Translations under genes and position numbers: made by a program
In this document: positions 1 to 6,305 of the stretch, piece after piece
Layout of the letters: every line of letters starts with the position of its first letter
Position numbering within the stretch: the first letter of the stretch is position 1
The notes under the pieces: generated by a model
What the model was told of the DNA's origin: nothing
Seen by the model: the letters and a program-made list of their open reading frames with translations, nothing else
Database searches by the model: none
Assembly (NCBI GenBank): GCA_002308555.1
Contig: DBWD01000054.1
Location: forward strand, 1,614 to 9,678
DNA: 8,065 nt
Direction of reading: 5' to 3'
Source: a bacterium UBP3_UBA1247
Lineage (GTDB): Bacteria > UBA3054

Positions 1-1
1 G

Positions 2-1537
2 GACGGAAATTTCCAGGAAGCCGAACAGAAATACGCCGACGCGCAGATCGATTCCCCCGACAATCCGGAAGCGAACTACAACGCCGGTCTCGCCTGCTAT
101 CGCCTTGAAAAATACGACGAAGCGATCTCCGCTTTCCAGCGAGCCGCCAGCGGCGCCTCCCAGGACCTGGAAGCCAAGTGCCATTACAACATCGGCAACT
201 GCCTATTCCGCCAGGGCAAACTGAAAGAATCCCTGGAGAGCTACAAAAGAGCCAACGAACTTGACCGCGACGACGAGGACACCAAGGCCAACATCGAGTA
301 CGTCACCAGACTGATGAAGGAAATGGCGAGCCAGCAAAAGGACGAGCAGGAAAAAGATCCCCTCCAGAAACTGCTGAGGGAGCTGGAAGCCCTCATCAGG
401 GCGCAGAACATAACCCTGGTGAAGACCGCGAAAGGCCTGGAGAAGCAGCTGGACAAGGATCCCCTCTTCTCCCAGAGCCTCCTGACCAACCAGTACCGGC
501 ACTCCGAAAAAGCCGGGCAGCTCATAGTGGGCTTCCAGGCGCTCTTCACCAACCTGCCTCCCGAGCGGCTGCAGTCCACCGGCGAGGCGCCCGCGCCCCA
601 GGGCCTGGAGCAGACCCCCGAGAACCAGGCGCTGGTGACCCTCTACCAGACCATCGGCGCTCTCAACCAGGGGCTCAGCCAGTGCGTCAAGGACGGCATC
701 CCCCAGACGGACGTCTTCCAGTCCCTGAGCAACCGCTTCCAGGAAGCCAGGGCCGCCGCCGTGGGCCTCGTTTCTGAAAACCTCTCGCCTACGGTCAACG
801 ACCTGGCCGGACGCTTCGCGGAAGTCTTCAACAACTTCTACGACCTGACCACCGACCTCTCCATCCTGGACGCCCCCGCCCTCAAGGAATGCTTCGAGAA
901 ATACAACGGGGCCGGGCAGGCTCTCGTCAAGGAACTGAAGAAGCGCAGCGGCCAGGAGGATGAGAAAGAAAGCGAAGGCGAGGGCGAGGAGGAAAAAGAG
1001 GAAGCCATGCCTGTCGCGAACGGCAAGACCCTCGCCATGAAGATCACCAACGCCGTGGAATTCCTGAGGCTGGGCGAGGAAGCCTCCAAAAAGGCCGAGC
1101 AAGCCCTGAAAAACGTCATCACCGACGCGCCCACCAACCAGTTCGTGGCCCTGGACAACTTCATCAAGGCCCGCAAGGAGTTCGAGGAGGACGACCAGAA
1201 GAACAACGAGAAGCAGCAGCAGAATCAGCAGCAGCAGCAAAACGACAACCAGAACCAGGATCAGGACCAGCAGCAGGACCAGAAAGACCAGCAGGATCGG
1301 CAGGATCAAAACGACCAGCAGGACCAGCAGGATCAGCAGCAGCAGAACCAGCAGGATCAAAATGACCAGCAGGATCAGCAGCAGCAGGAACAGCCGCAGC
1401 CCCAGGATCAGAACGAAGAAATGTCCAAGGAGCAGGCCGAGCAGATGCTGCGCGCCTTCGAGGAGGACAATTCCGACAAGGAGAAGAACCGCAGGAAAAT
1501 GCCCGGCGCTATCGTTCCCGTGGACAAAAACTGGTAA
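2..1537 (+). CDS. BatC-like TPR protein with Gln/Asp-rich C-terminal tail (5' end outside window)
   Basis: The reading frame is open to the left edge, so 511 residues are visible and the true start is outside the window; the first internal ATG at 314 falls after the TPRs and is not a credible start. Visible residues about 1-90 hold tetratricopeptide repeats, with typical helix pairs such as NPEANYNAGLACYRLEKYDEA and the matching AKCHYNIGNCLFRQGKLKESL. Residues about 105-312 are a helical region I cannot assign. An acidic stretch (about 314-335) and another helical segment (about 336-400) follow, then a 67-residue tail that is mostly Gln, Asp and Asn. A charged end, SKEQAEQMLRAFEEDN to VDKNW, resembles the closing segment of BatC-type proteins. 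Known family: Bat TPR proteins sit with vWA proteins BatA/BatB and with BatD/BatE in envelope-stress or aerotolerance operons. The location 11 bases upstream of batD supports this. It could instead be the end of a vWA-TPR (BatB/BatC) fusion, which cannot be told without the missing 5' part. Confidence 0.85.
   Translation, partial: DGNFQEAEQKYADAQIDSPDNPEANYNAGLACYRLEKYDEAISAFQRAASGASQDLEAKCHYNIGNCLFRQGKLKESLESYKRANELDRDDEDTKANIEYVTRLMKEMASQQKDEQEKDPLQKLLRELEALIRAQNITLVKTAKGLEKQLDKDPLFSQSLLTNQYRHSEKAGQLIVGFQALFTNLPPERLQSTGEAPAPQGLEQTPENQALVTLYQTIGALNQGLSQCVKDGIPQTDVFQSLSNRFQEARAAAVGLVSENLSPTVNDLAGRFAEVFNNFYDLTTDLSILDAPALKECFEKYNGAGQALVKELKKRSGQEDEKESEGEGEEEKEEAMPVANGKTLAMKITNAVEFLRLGEEASKKAEQALKNVITDAPTNQFVALDNFIKARKEFEEDDQKNNEKQQQNQQQQQNDNQNQDQDQQQDQKDQQDRQDQNDQQDQQDQQQQNQQDQNDQQDQQQQEQPQPQDQNEEMSKEQAEQMLRAFEEDNSDKEKNRRKMPGAIVPVDKNW
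1214..1414 (+). repeat. Low-complexity CAG/GAT/AAC tract coding a Gln/Asp/Asn-rich tail
   Basis: About 40 of the 67 encoded residues are Gln, and nearly all the rest are Asp or Asn. Within it there is an imperfect tandem duplication: 1301-1351 encodes QDQNDQQDQQDQQQQNQ and 1352-1393 encodes QDQNDQQDQQQQEQ, with nearly the same bases. The reading frame stays open through the tract and into a conserved-looking C-terminus, so it is a translated linker and not decay. Such tracts tend to change length by slippage. The reverse strand of this tract gives a spurious Leu/Val-rich open frame. Confidence 0.85.
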
Positions 1538-1548
1538 AATATTCCCCT

Positions 1549-3339
1549 ATGAAAAATATCATGAAATTGAAGCAACTAATATTCGCCGCCTGCCTCGCGG
1601 CCTTCGCCCTGGCCGCCGCGGCCGAGCCCAAAGTCTCGGCCAACTGCAGCCGCAGGGCCATCAGCATGGACGAGTCGCTGCGCTACACCATCCGGGTCGA
1701 GGACGCCAAAAACGTCTCCGCCCCCACGCTGGGTGAAATGGACGGCTTCCGCGTGCTCATGGGCCCGTCGCAGTCGAGCCAGTTCATGAACAACAACGGC
1801 GTGGTGACTTCCTCCCAGGAGTTCAGCTACGAGCTGCAGGCCACCAAGACCGGCAAGCTCACCATCGGCGAGGCCAAGATCAAGGTGGACGGCCAGACCT
1901 ACAACGTGAGGGGTATCCAGATAGACGTTTCCGAGGCCAGGAAAAGCTCCGCCAACTCCCCCGCCACCACGGACGCCGGCGGCGAGATGTTCCTGGAACT
2001 GGACGCCAGCGCCACCAACGCTTTCCTCGGGGAGCAGATCTTCCTGACCATCACGCTCTACTACCGGGGCGTGAACCTTTCCAACGCCAGCCGGCCCGAC
2101 CTTCAGGTTCAGGGCTTCAACGCCCAGGACATCGGCAATTACCAGCAGGACCAGCAGCGCTACCGGGGCCAGGCCTACAATTATCTGCGCTTCCAGAAAC
2201 TGCTGATACCCCTCAAAACCGGCAAGCTTACACTGGGCCCCGCCTCCATGCTGGTCTCGGTCAGCGTCCCCGTTTCCCGCAGGAACCGCTCCAGGGATCC
2301 CTTCGACGATCCCTTCAGCCTCTTCCAGAATTACCGCACGGTGGACAAGAACGTCGTTTCCGAGCCCCTCGTCATCAACGTCAGCGCTCTCCCCTCCCAG
2401 AACAAGCCCAAGAATTTCAAGGGCGCCGTGGGACTTTTCGACCTGAAAGCGGAAGTCACCCCCAGGAAAGTCAAGGAAGGCGAGCCGGTGACCTTGAAAG
2501 CGACCCTGACCGGCATCGGCAACATCGACCAGGCCGTCCTGGAGCTGGGCAGCACCAACACTCCCGGCTTCACCACCTACGATCCGGTGGTTGAGAAAAA
2601 GACCGCCGTGTCGGAAGGACAGCTCAAGGGCTACAAGAATTACAGCCAGATGTGGGTGCCGCTCTCCACGGACGTGAAGGAACTGCCCGCCGTCATCTTC
2701 TCCTATTTCGACGTCAGCAAGAACTCCTACCAGACCCTGACCGCCGGGCCCTTCCCCCTGGAAGTTGAGAAGTCCGCGCAAAGCCAGAAAGTCACGGTCA
2801 GCGAGGCTATCCCCGTCCAGAGAGGCGCCTCCCCCTCCATCAAGATCCTTTCCCAGGACATCTTCGGCATCAGGCTGCAAAGCGGCGAGGAAGCCATCAG
2901 CCACATGGCCAATAAGAAGTTCCTGCTCCCGGCCCTCGTCCTGCCCCCGGCGCTCTTCCTCATATGCGCCCTCATAGCCTTCAGGCGCTCCAAAGAGGAA
3001 GACCCGAGCTTCAAGAGGAAGAGCAACGCCTACGCCAACGCGGAAGCGAACCTCAGGAAAGCCAGAAAACTCAAGAACAAAAAGGAAGCGATAAAAGATT
3101 TCTGCGCCTGCCTCTCCGCGGCCCTGAACGACTACGTGGCCGACACCCTGGACCTGCCCAAGGGCTCCATTTCCGCCGACACCATCGTGGATCCGGCGCT
3201 CAAGCAAGAATGGCAGGACCTGATGAACAGGATCGAGATGGCGCGCTTCGCCGGCAACTACGGCCCGAGCTGCGACAACGACCAGCTCCTGGGCGACGCC
3301 TCCCGGCTCCTGAAAGAACTAAGGAGGACCCTGAAATGA
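1549..3339 (+). CDS. batD: BatD-family membrane protein (oxygen-tolerance type)
   Basis: The 596-residue product has the BatD layout. A signal peptide lies at about 1-25 (hydrophobic run ending ALAAAA before EPKV). A long beta-rich extracytoplasmic part follows, with family-like phrases such as GEQIFLTITLYYRG and VKEGEPVTLKATLTGIGNID. A single membrane helix sits at about 458-479 (FLLPALVLPPALFLICALIAF), followed by a basic, helical cytoplasmic tail to 596. Known family: BatD proteins are membrane anchored, and their exported part is thought to take part in a Bat protein complex; the biochemical role is unknown. The gene starts 11 bases after the TPR gene and overlaps batE by 4 bases, so all three are co-transcribed. 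The start is uncertain: ATG at 1549 or at 1561 (MKLKQL) would both leave a good signal peptide, and neither has a clear Shine-Dalgarno site, which suggests coupling to the gene before. Confidence 0.88.
   Translation: MKNIMKLKQLIFAACLAAFALAAAAEPKVSANCSRRAISMDESLRYTIRVEDAKNVSAPTLGEMDGFRVLMGPSQSSQFMNNNGVVTSSQEFSYELQATKTGKLTIGEAKIKVDGQTYNVRGIQIDVSEARKSSANSPATTDAGGEMFLELDASATNAFLGEQIFLTITLYYRGVNLSNASRPDLQVQGFNAQDIGNYQQDQQRYRGQAYNYLRFQKLLIPLKTGKLTLGPASMLVSVSVPVSRRNRSRDPFDDPFSLFQNYRTVDKNVVSEPLVINVSALPSQNKPKNFKGAVGLFDLKAEVTPRKVKEGEPVTLKATLTGIGNIDQAVLELGSTNTPGFTTYDPVVEKKTAVSEGQLKGYKNYSQMWVPLSTDVKELPAVIFSYFDVSKNSYQTLTAGPFPLEVEKSAQSQKVTVSEAIPVQRGASPSIKILSQDIFGIRLQSGEEAISHMANKKFLLPALVLPPALFLICALIAFRRSKEEDPSFKRKSNAYANAEANLRKARKLKNKKEAIKDFCACLSAALNDYVADTLDLPKGSISADTIVDPALKQEWQDLMNRIEMARFAGNYGPSCDNDQLLGDASRLLKELRRTLK
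3321..3327 (+). promoter_or_regulatory. Shine-Dalgarno site for batE
   Basis: AAGGAGG lies inside the last codons of batD, 8 bases before the ATG at 3336. It decides the batE start: the open frame continues back to 2964, but only the 3336 ATG has this site, opens with a signal peptide (MKKALTILAIIAFAAAARA) and sits in an ATGA stop/start overlap. Confidence 0.9.
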
Positions 3340-4106
3340 AAAAAGCCTTGACGATACTGGCGATCATAGCCTTCGCCGCCGCCGCCCGCGCCTCCTCCTT
3401 CGAGGCCGCGAAATATTTCGCCCAGGGCAACACGGCCTACACCAACCAGAATTACCAGGAAGCGGTGGAGTTTTACAAGCGTTCCGCCGCGGAAGGCCTG
3501 CGCTCCCCCGCCCTTAGCTACAATCTGGCCAACGCCTATTACAAGTCCGGCGACCTTGGCAACGCCATCGCCAATTACAGGAAAGCCGAGCTGCTGGACC
3601 CCAGGGACCCGGACTGCCGGGCGAACCTTAACCGCGCCCTGAGCCAGACCGCGGACAGCGTCTCCCGCAAGGAAGTCCCCGCCGCCCTCCGCTCCTTCCT
3701 CTTCCTCTACTTCTATCTCGGGCTGAAAGAGCAGGCCGTGCTCGCCCTGGCCTTCTGGGTCGTCTTCTGGCTGGCCCTGAGCGCGCTGGTCCTCTCCAAA
3801 AACGGAAGCTTCCGGAGGTTTATGAAAAAAGTCTCCGTCGCCTTCCTCATCGTCACGCTGCTGTTCCTGGGCTCGGCGCTCTTCAAGTATTACGACGCCG
3901 CCCACCAGGGCGTCGTGACGGCCGAGACCGCGCGGGTCCACGCCGGCCCCGACGCCAGCTACACCGAGATCTTCATTCTCCACAGCGGCGCGGAATTCAA
4001 GATAACCGGCCAGGAGAAAGGCTGGTGCAAGCTGACCGTGGTCTCCGGCGAGGAGGAACGGCAGTCCGGCTGGGTGGAGGAGAGCCAGATTGCCAGGATC
4101 CTCTGA
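3336..4106 (+). CDS. batE: BatE-like protein: TPRs, two membrane segments and an SH3b domain
   Basis: The product is 256 residues. A signal peptide is seen at 1-19 (cut likely after ARA). Two or so TPRs lie at about 22-90 (FAQGNTAYTNQNYQEAVEFY and SYNLANAYYKSGDLGNAIANY). Hydrophobic segments are at about 121-153 and 166-185. A C-terminal bacterial SH3 domain spans about 191-255, recognised from TAETARVHAGPDASYTEIF, the GAEFKITGQEKGWCKLT core and the closing GWVEESQIARI. Known family: BatE proteins are exported TPR proteins encoded at the end of Bat operons. SH3b domains in bacteria often bind cell-wall peptides or proline-rich segments, but binding here is inference. The ATGA overlap with batD points to translational coupling, and a terminator directly follows, so this is the last gene of the operon. 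Confidence 0.87.
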   Translation: MKKALTILAIIAFAAAARASSFEAAKYFAQGNTAYTNQNYQEAVEFYKRSAAEGLRSPALSYNLANAYYKSGDLGNAIANYRKAELLDPRDPDCRANLNRALSQTADSVSRKEVPAALRSFLFLYFYLGLKEQAVLALAFWVVFWLALSALVLSKNGSFRRFMKKVSVAFLIVTLLFLGSALFKYYDAAHQGVVTAETARVHAGPDASYTEIFILHSGAEFKITGQEKGWCKLTVVSGEEERQSGWVEESQIARIL

Positions 4107-4127
4107 GCAAAAGCAAAAACAAAAAAT

Positions 4128-4158
4128 AAAAAAAGCGCTTTTACGAAGCGCTTTTTTT
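4128..4158. terminator. Bidirectional rho-independent terminator between convergent operons
   Basis: A perfect 13-bp inverted repeat (AAAAAAAGCGCTT at 4128-4140 and AAGCGCTTTTTTT at 4146-4158) surrounds the 5-base loop TTACG. The core stem AAGCGCTT is flanked by T-runs in both reading directions. On the minus strand the T-run continues with only single-base breaks through about 4112. It begins 22 bases after the batE stop and 15 bases after the stop of the glycosyltransferase gene on the other strand, so it can end both transcripts. Confidence 0.92.
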
Positions 4159-4172
4159 CTTGCCCGAAATTC

Positions 4173-5108
4173 TCAGGCGGAATATTTTTTCCTGATCTCG
4201 GAAAGCTCCGGCAGCCTGCCCCCGAAGGCGTAGCGCAGGCTGTCCCCTATCCCGCCCCAGTAGGCTTTCCTGAAACTCTCCGGGGCGCCGTAGCGCCGCA
4301 TGTTGAAAAGATAATAGGCGTGGAAAAGCGGCTGGAAGAAAAGCAGGAAGACCAAAAACTGCAGGAAGTTTCCGTAACGCTTCACGATGACCGCGCGGTT
4401 GCGGGCGAAAATGTAAGTCTGCAAAGGATTGGTGAGCCCCAGCCGCCTGGCGTCTGATTTTTTCACCTCCTGCTTGTGCTCCGTCACGGCGTCCAGCAGG
4501 AAGACCGCGCGGTAGCCGAAGCGGGCCATGCGCCGGCAGTAGTCCTCGTCCGCCATGGTGGAGAAAAGCCGGTCGTCCATCAGGCCCGTCTTCTCCGCGG
4601 CCTCCCTTTTTATGAGCGTGGCGTTGGGAACGCGGAAGGTGGGGTAAGTCCTGGTTTCAGGGCTGAAATTTTTCGGCCTGAGAAGATTGCGCCCGGTCCA
4701 CAGCGAGGTCTCGCCGCCGCAGAAACAGACGGTCTTGGGATCGTCGTAGGCGTTCAAAAAAAGCGGCAGGACGATGCCCAGGGAAGGGTCGGAGAAAAGC
4801 TCCGCCATCAGTTTCTCCAGCATGTCAGGGCGCACTTCGTTGTCGTCGTCCAGAAGGAAAAGCGCGTCGGTCTGAAAATCTTTCAGCGCCTGGTTGTGGC
4901 AGTAGGAAAGCCCGAAATTCTCCTCGTTGCGGACGACCTTCACCAGGGGGAACTTTTCCTTGAGCATCTCCTCCGTGCCGTCCTCCGAGGCGTTGTCGTA
5001 GACCCTGATCTCGTCGGGGATCCTGATCCCGCCCAAAAGGGAGAGCAGGCATTCCTCCAGAAGTTTCTTCCGGTTGCGGGTGATTATGGCGACGGTGACG
5101 CTGGGCAT
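4173..5108 (-). CDS. Family 2 glycosyltransferase
   Basis: The 311-residue product has a GT-A fold of the GT2 family. The N-terminal beta strand is TVAIITRNR (5-13). The nucleotide-binding DNASEDGT is at 38-45, the metal-binding acidic cluster LLDDDN is at 85-90, and an acidic ADEDYCRR motif, the likely catalytic base region, is at 186-193. The segment NPLQTYIFARNRAV (227-240) and a hydrophobic C-terminal stretch (about 248-268) suggest contact with the inner membrane. The overall pattern is close to rhamnosyltransferase-type (WbbL-like) enzymes that move a sugar from a nucleotide donor to a lipid-linked or cell-surface glycan; donor and acceptor cannot be read from sequence. It begins 4 bases after the foldase gene and is the last gene of the minus-strand operon. 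No strong Shine-Dalgarno site precedes it, so coupling to the gene before is likely. Confidence 0.9.
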   Translation of the reverse strand: MPSVTVAIITRNRKKLLEECLLSLLGGIRIPDEIRVYDNASEDGTEEMLKEKFPLVKVVRNEENFGLSYCHNQALKDFQTDALFLLDDDNEVRPDMLEKLMAELFSDPSLGIVLPLFLNAYDDPKTVCFCGGETSLWTGRNLLRPKNFSPETRTYPTFRVPNATLIKREAAEKTGLMDDRLFSTMADEDYCRRMARFGYRAVFLLDAVTEHKQEVKKSDARRLGLTNPLQTYIFARNRAVIVKRYGNFLQFLVFLLFFQPLFHAYYLFNMRRYGAPESFRKAYWGGIGDSLRYAFGGRLPELSEIRKKYSA

Positions 5109-5112
5109 ACGG

Positions 5113-6126
5113 TCAGGGCGTTTCCAGGTAGCGGATCTCGGCCCTGTTGCGCAAAAACAAAAGCCAGTCGTCGCGGTTCTTGTCCAGGATCTGCCTGGCC
5201 ATATACTGCAATAGAAGCATCTTCGATTCCTCGAAGGTGTTGGTGTGGGCCTCCTCCCTTCTGGTGACGTATAGAAGATGCGCGCCCAGGGGCGAGACCA
5301 CCACGTCGCTCACGTTGCTGACGGCCAGCTTGAAGGCCGCGTCGTGGATCTCCTTCGGCAGCGTTTTCAGATCGTCCTCCCGGACCTCCCCCACGCTGCC
5401 GCCGTGCTGGGCGGAGCGGCAGGAGGAATAGTCCCTGGCGGCTTTGGCGAAACTGATGTACTTGTGGTCGATCTGGTCCTTTATGTAGCGCAGGTATTCG
5501 TCCGCGTAAACTTCCCGGGAGCCGTCCGGCAGCATCCTTTTGTCGAAGGAGACCTGGATGTGGGAAAGCCAGATCCTGCAAGGCACCACCAGGGCTTCCT
5601 TGACCTCCTCGTAGCATTTCCTCACGTCCTCCTCAGTGGGCTCCTTGAGCCCCATGTCCTTGGTGAAGACCTTCATGGCCAGGACGTCGTCCCTGACGTT
5701 CTGCTCGAGCTCCTCGAGGGTCACGTAGCCCCTTTCCTGAAGGTAGTTGATGAAGTTGTCGCTGCCGCCCAGATCGTCGATCATTTTAGAGATGTGGGCC
5801 TTGATCTCGTCCTCGCTGACGGTCAGGCTGCATTCCTTGATGCGCTGCTTGACCAGCTCCTCGTTGATCATCTGCTCCAGCTTCTGGGTCCGCATCCTTT
5901 TCAGGAGCTCGTAGGTCACCGGCTCGTGGTTCCGTTCGTATTCCTCGCCCCAGGTGGCGATGTACATCTCCAGGGTGTCGGACATCATGGGGACGCCGTT
6001 GACGGTGGCCATGACGCGGTTGGTCTGCCCCGCGGCGGGATCCTCGGGCAGGTCGGCCTCGCCGCAGCCCTGGAGGAAAGCCACCGAGAACGCCAGGGCG
6101 GCGCAAAGCAGCGCTTCCCTCACCAT
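5113..6126 (-). CDS. SurA/PrsA-like parvulin peptidyl-prolyl isomerase lipoprotein
   Basis: The product is 337 residues. Residues 1-21 form a lipoprotein signal with lipobox LQGC (Cys21); Gly follows the Cys, so outer-membrane sorting would be expected under the usual +2 rule. Residues about 37-175 are a helical SurA_N-like chaperone region opening with ATVNGVPMMSDTLEMYI and containing KLEQMINEELVKQRIKE. A parvulin rotamase domain follows at about 184-292, marked by WLSHIQVSF (His189), YSSCRSAQHGGSVGEV and SPLGAHLLYVTRR (His283). A helical C-terminal segment closes the protein. Known family: such proteins help newly exported proteins fold, with the parvulin domain catalysing prolyl isomerisation. 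Its exported neighbours (a PEP-CTERM protease and a beta-domain protein) are possible clients, which is inference. The start is fixed by a GGAGG site and the 7-base overlap with the upstream small gene. Confidence 0.9.
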   Translation of the reverse strand: MVREALLCAALAFSVAFLQGCGEADLPEDPAAGQTNRVMATVNGVPMMSDTLEMYIATWGEEYERNHEPVTYELLKRMRTQKLEQMINEELVKQRIKECSLTVSEDEIKAHISKMIDDLGGSDNFINYLQERGYVTLEELEQNVRDDVLAMKVFTKDMGLKEPTEEDVRKCYEEVKEALVVPCRIWLSHIQVSFDKRMLPDGSREVYADEYLRYIKDQIDHKYISFAKAARDYSSCRSAQHGGSVGEVREDDLKTLPKEIHDAAFKLAVSNVSDVVVSPLGAHLLYVTRREEAHTNTFEESKMLLLQYMARQILDKNRDDWLLFLRNRAEIRYLETP

Positions 6127-6305
6127 TCCTCGTCCTCCGCGAAGCGCTCCTTCAGGCGGGGCCGGGAATCCTTTTTCCGCCGTGAGGAAAGCGCTTCCCG
6201 TTTCTGCTTTTCCTTCCGCTCCGCCTTAACCGCGTGATAGCGGCTGCGGCGGCGGGAATGACGGAAGACCTCGATCTCACCGCTGTCTTTTTCTTCCCGG
6301 TCCAT
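6120..6305 (-). CDS. Small, highly charged protein of unknown function (61 aa)
   Basis: I do not recognise a family. The 61 residues include 13 Arg, 8 Lys and 15 Asp/Glu, so well over half are charged. There is no Cys, no signal peptide and no membrane segment, and a disordered or single-helix protein in the cytoplasm is likely. Arg runs occur at 18-20 and 42-43 (SRRRSRY, SSRRKK), and the end is acidic (EDEEW). The case for a real gene is positional. Its ATG shares one base with the stop codon of the gene before (TGATG), its stop overlaps the start of the next gene by 7 bases, it is on the same strand, and third codon positions are mostly G or C like the neighbours. It has no visible Shine-Dalgarno site, so translation probably depends on termination of the gene before. 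It could bind nucleic acid or an acidic partner, but nothing in the sequence proves this. Confidence 0.68.
   Translation of the reverse strand: MDREEKDSGEIEVFRHSRRRSRYHAVKAERKEKQKREALSSRRKKDSRPRLKERFAEDEEW
6134..6138 (-). promoter_or_regulatory. Shine-Dalgarno site for the parvulin lipoprotein gene
   Basis: GGAGG on the minus strand lies 7 bases before the ATG at 6126 and falls inside the last codons of the 61-aa gene. It supports the start that gives a complete lipoprotein signal peptide. Confidence 0.85.

Noticed and set aside
203..1360. 385-aa open frame on the minus strand, rich in Leu and Val
   Set aside because: It is the antisense of the Gln/Asp-rich tract and TPR gene (CAG/GAT read backwards as CTG/ATC); composition is extreme and no domain is visible.
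1214..1414. Possible CRISPR-like or regulatory DNA repeat
   Set aside because: The units are short, imperfect, without spacers and stay in the coding frame; they are explained by a low-complexity protein tail.
1576..3207. 543-aa open frame on the minus strand opposite batD
   Set aside because: A long shadow frame caused by GC-rich third codon positions of batD; its translation is rich in Gly, Val and Glu without any recognisable motif, while batD has a full family layout.
2964..3335. Upstream extension of the batE frame
   Set aside because: It lies inside batD, encodes Arg/Gln-rich sequence without similarity, and would bury the signal peptide that begins at 3336.
4476..5267. 263-aa open frame on the plus strand opposite the glycosyltransferase
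   Set aside because: Antisense shadow; the opposite strand carries all GT2 motifs in order.
5278..6237. 319-aa open frame on the plus strand opposite the parvulin gene
   Set aside because: Antisense shadow without motifs; it crosses the junction between two well supported minus-strand genes.
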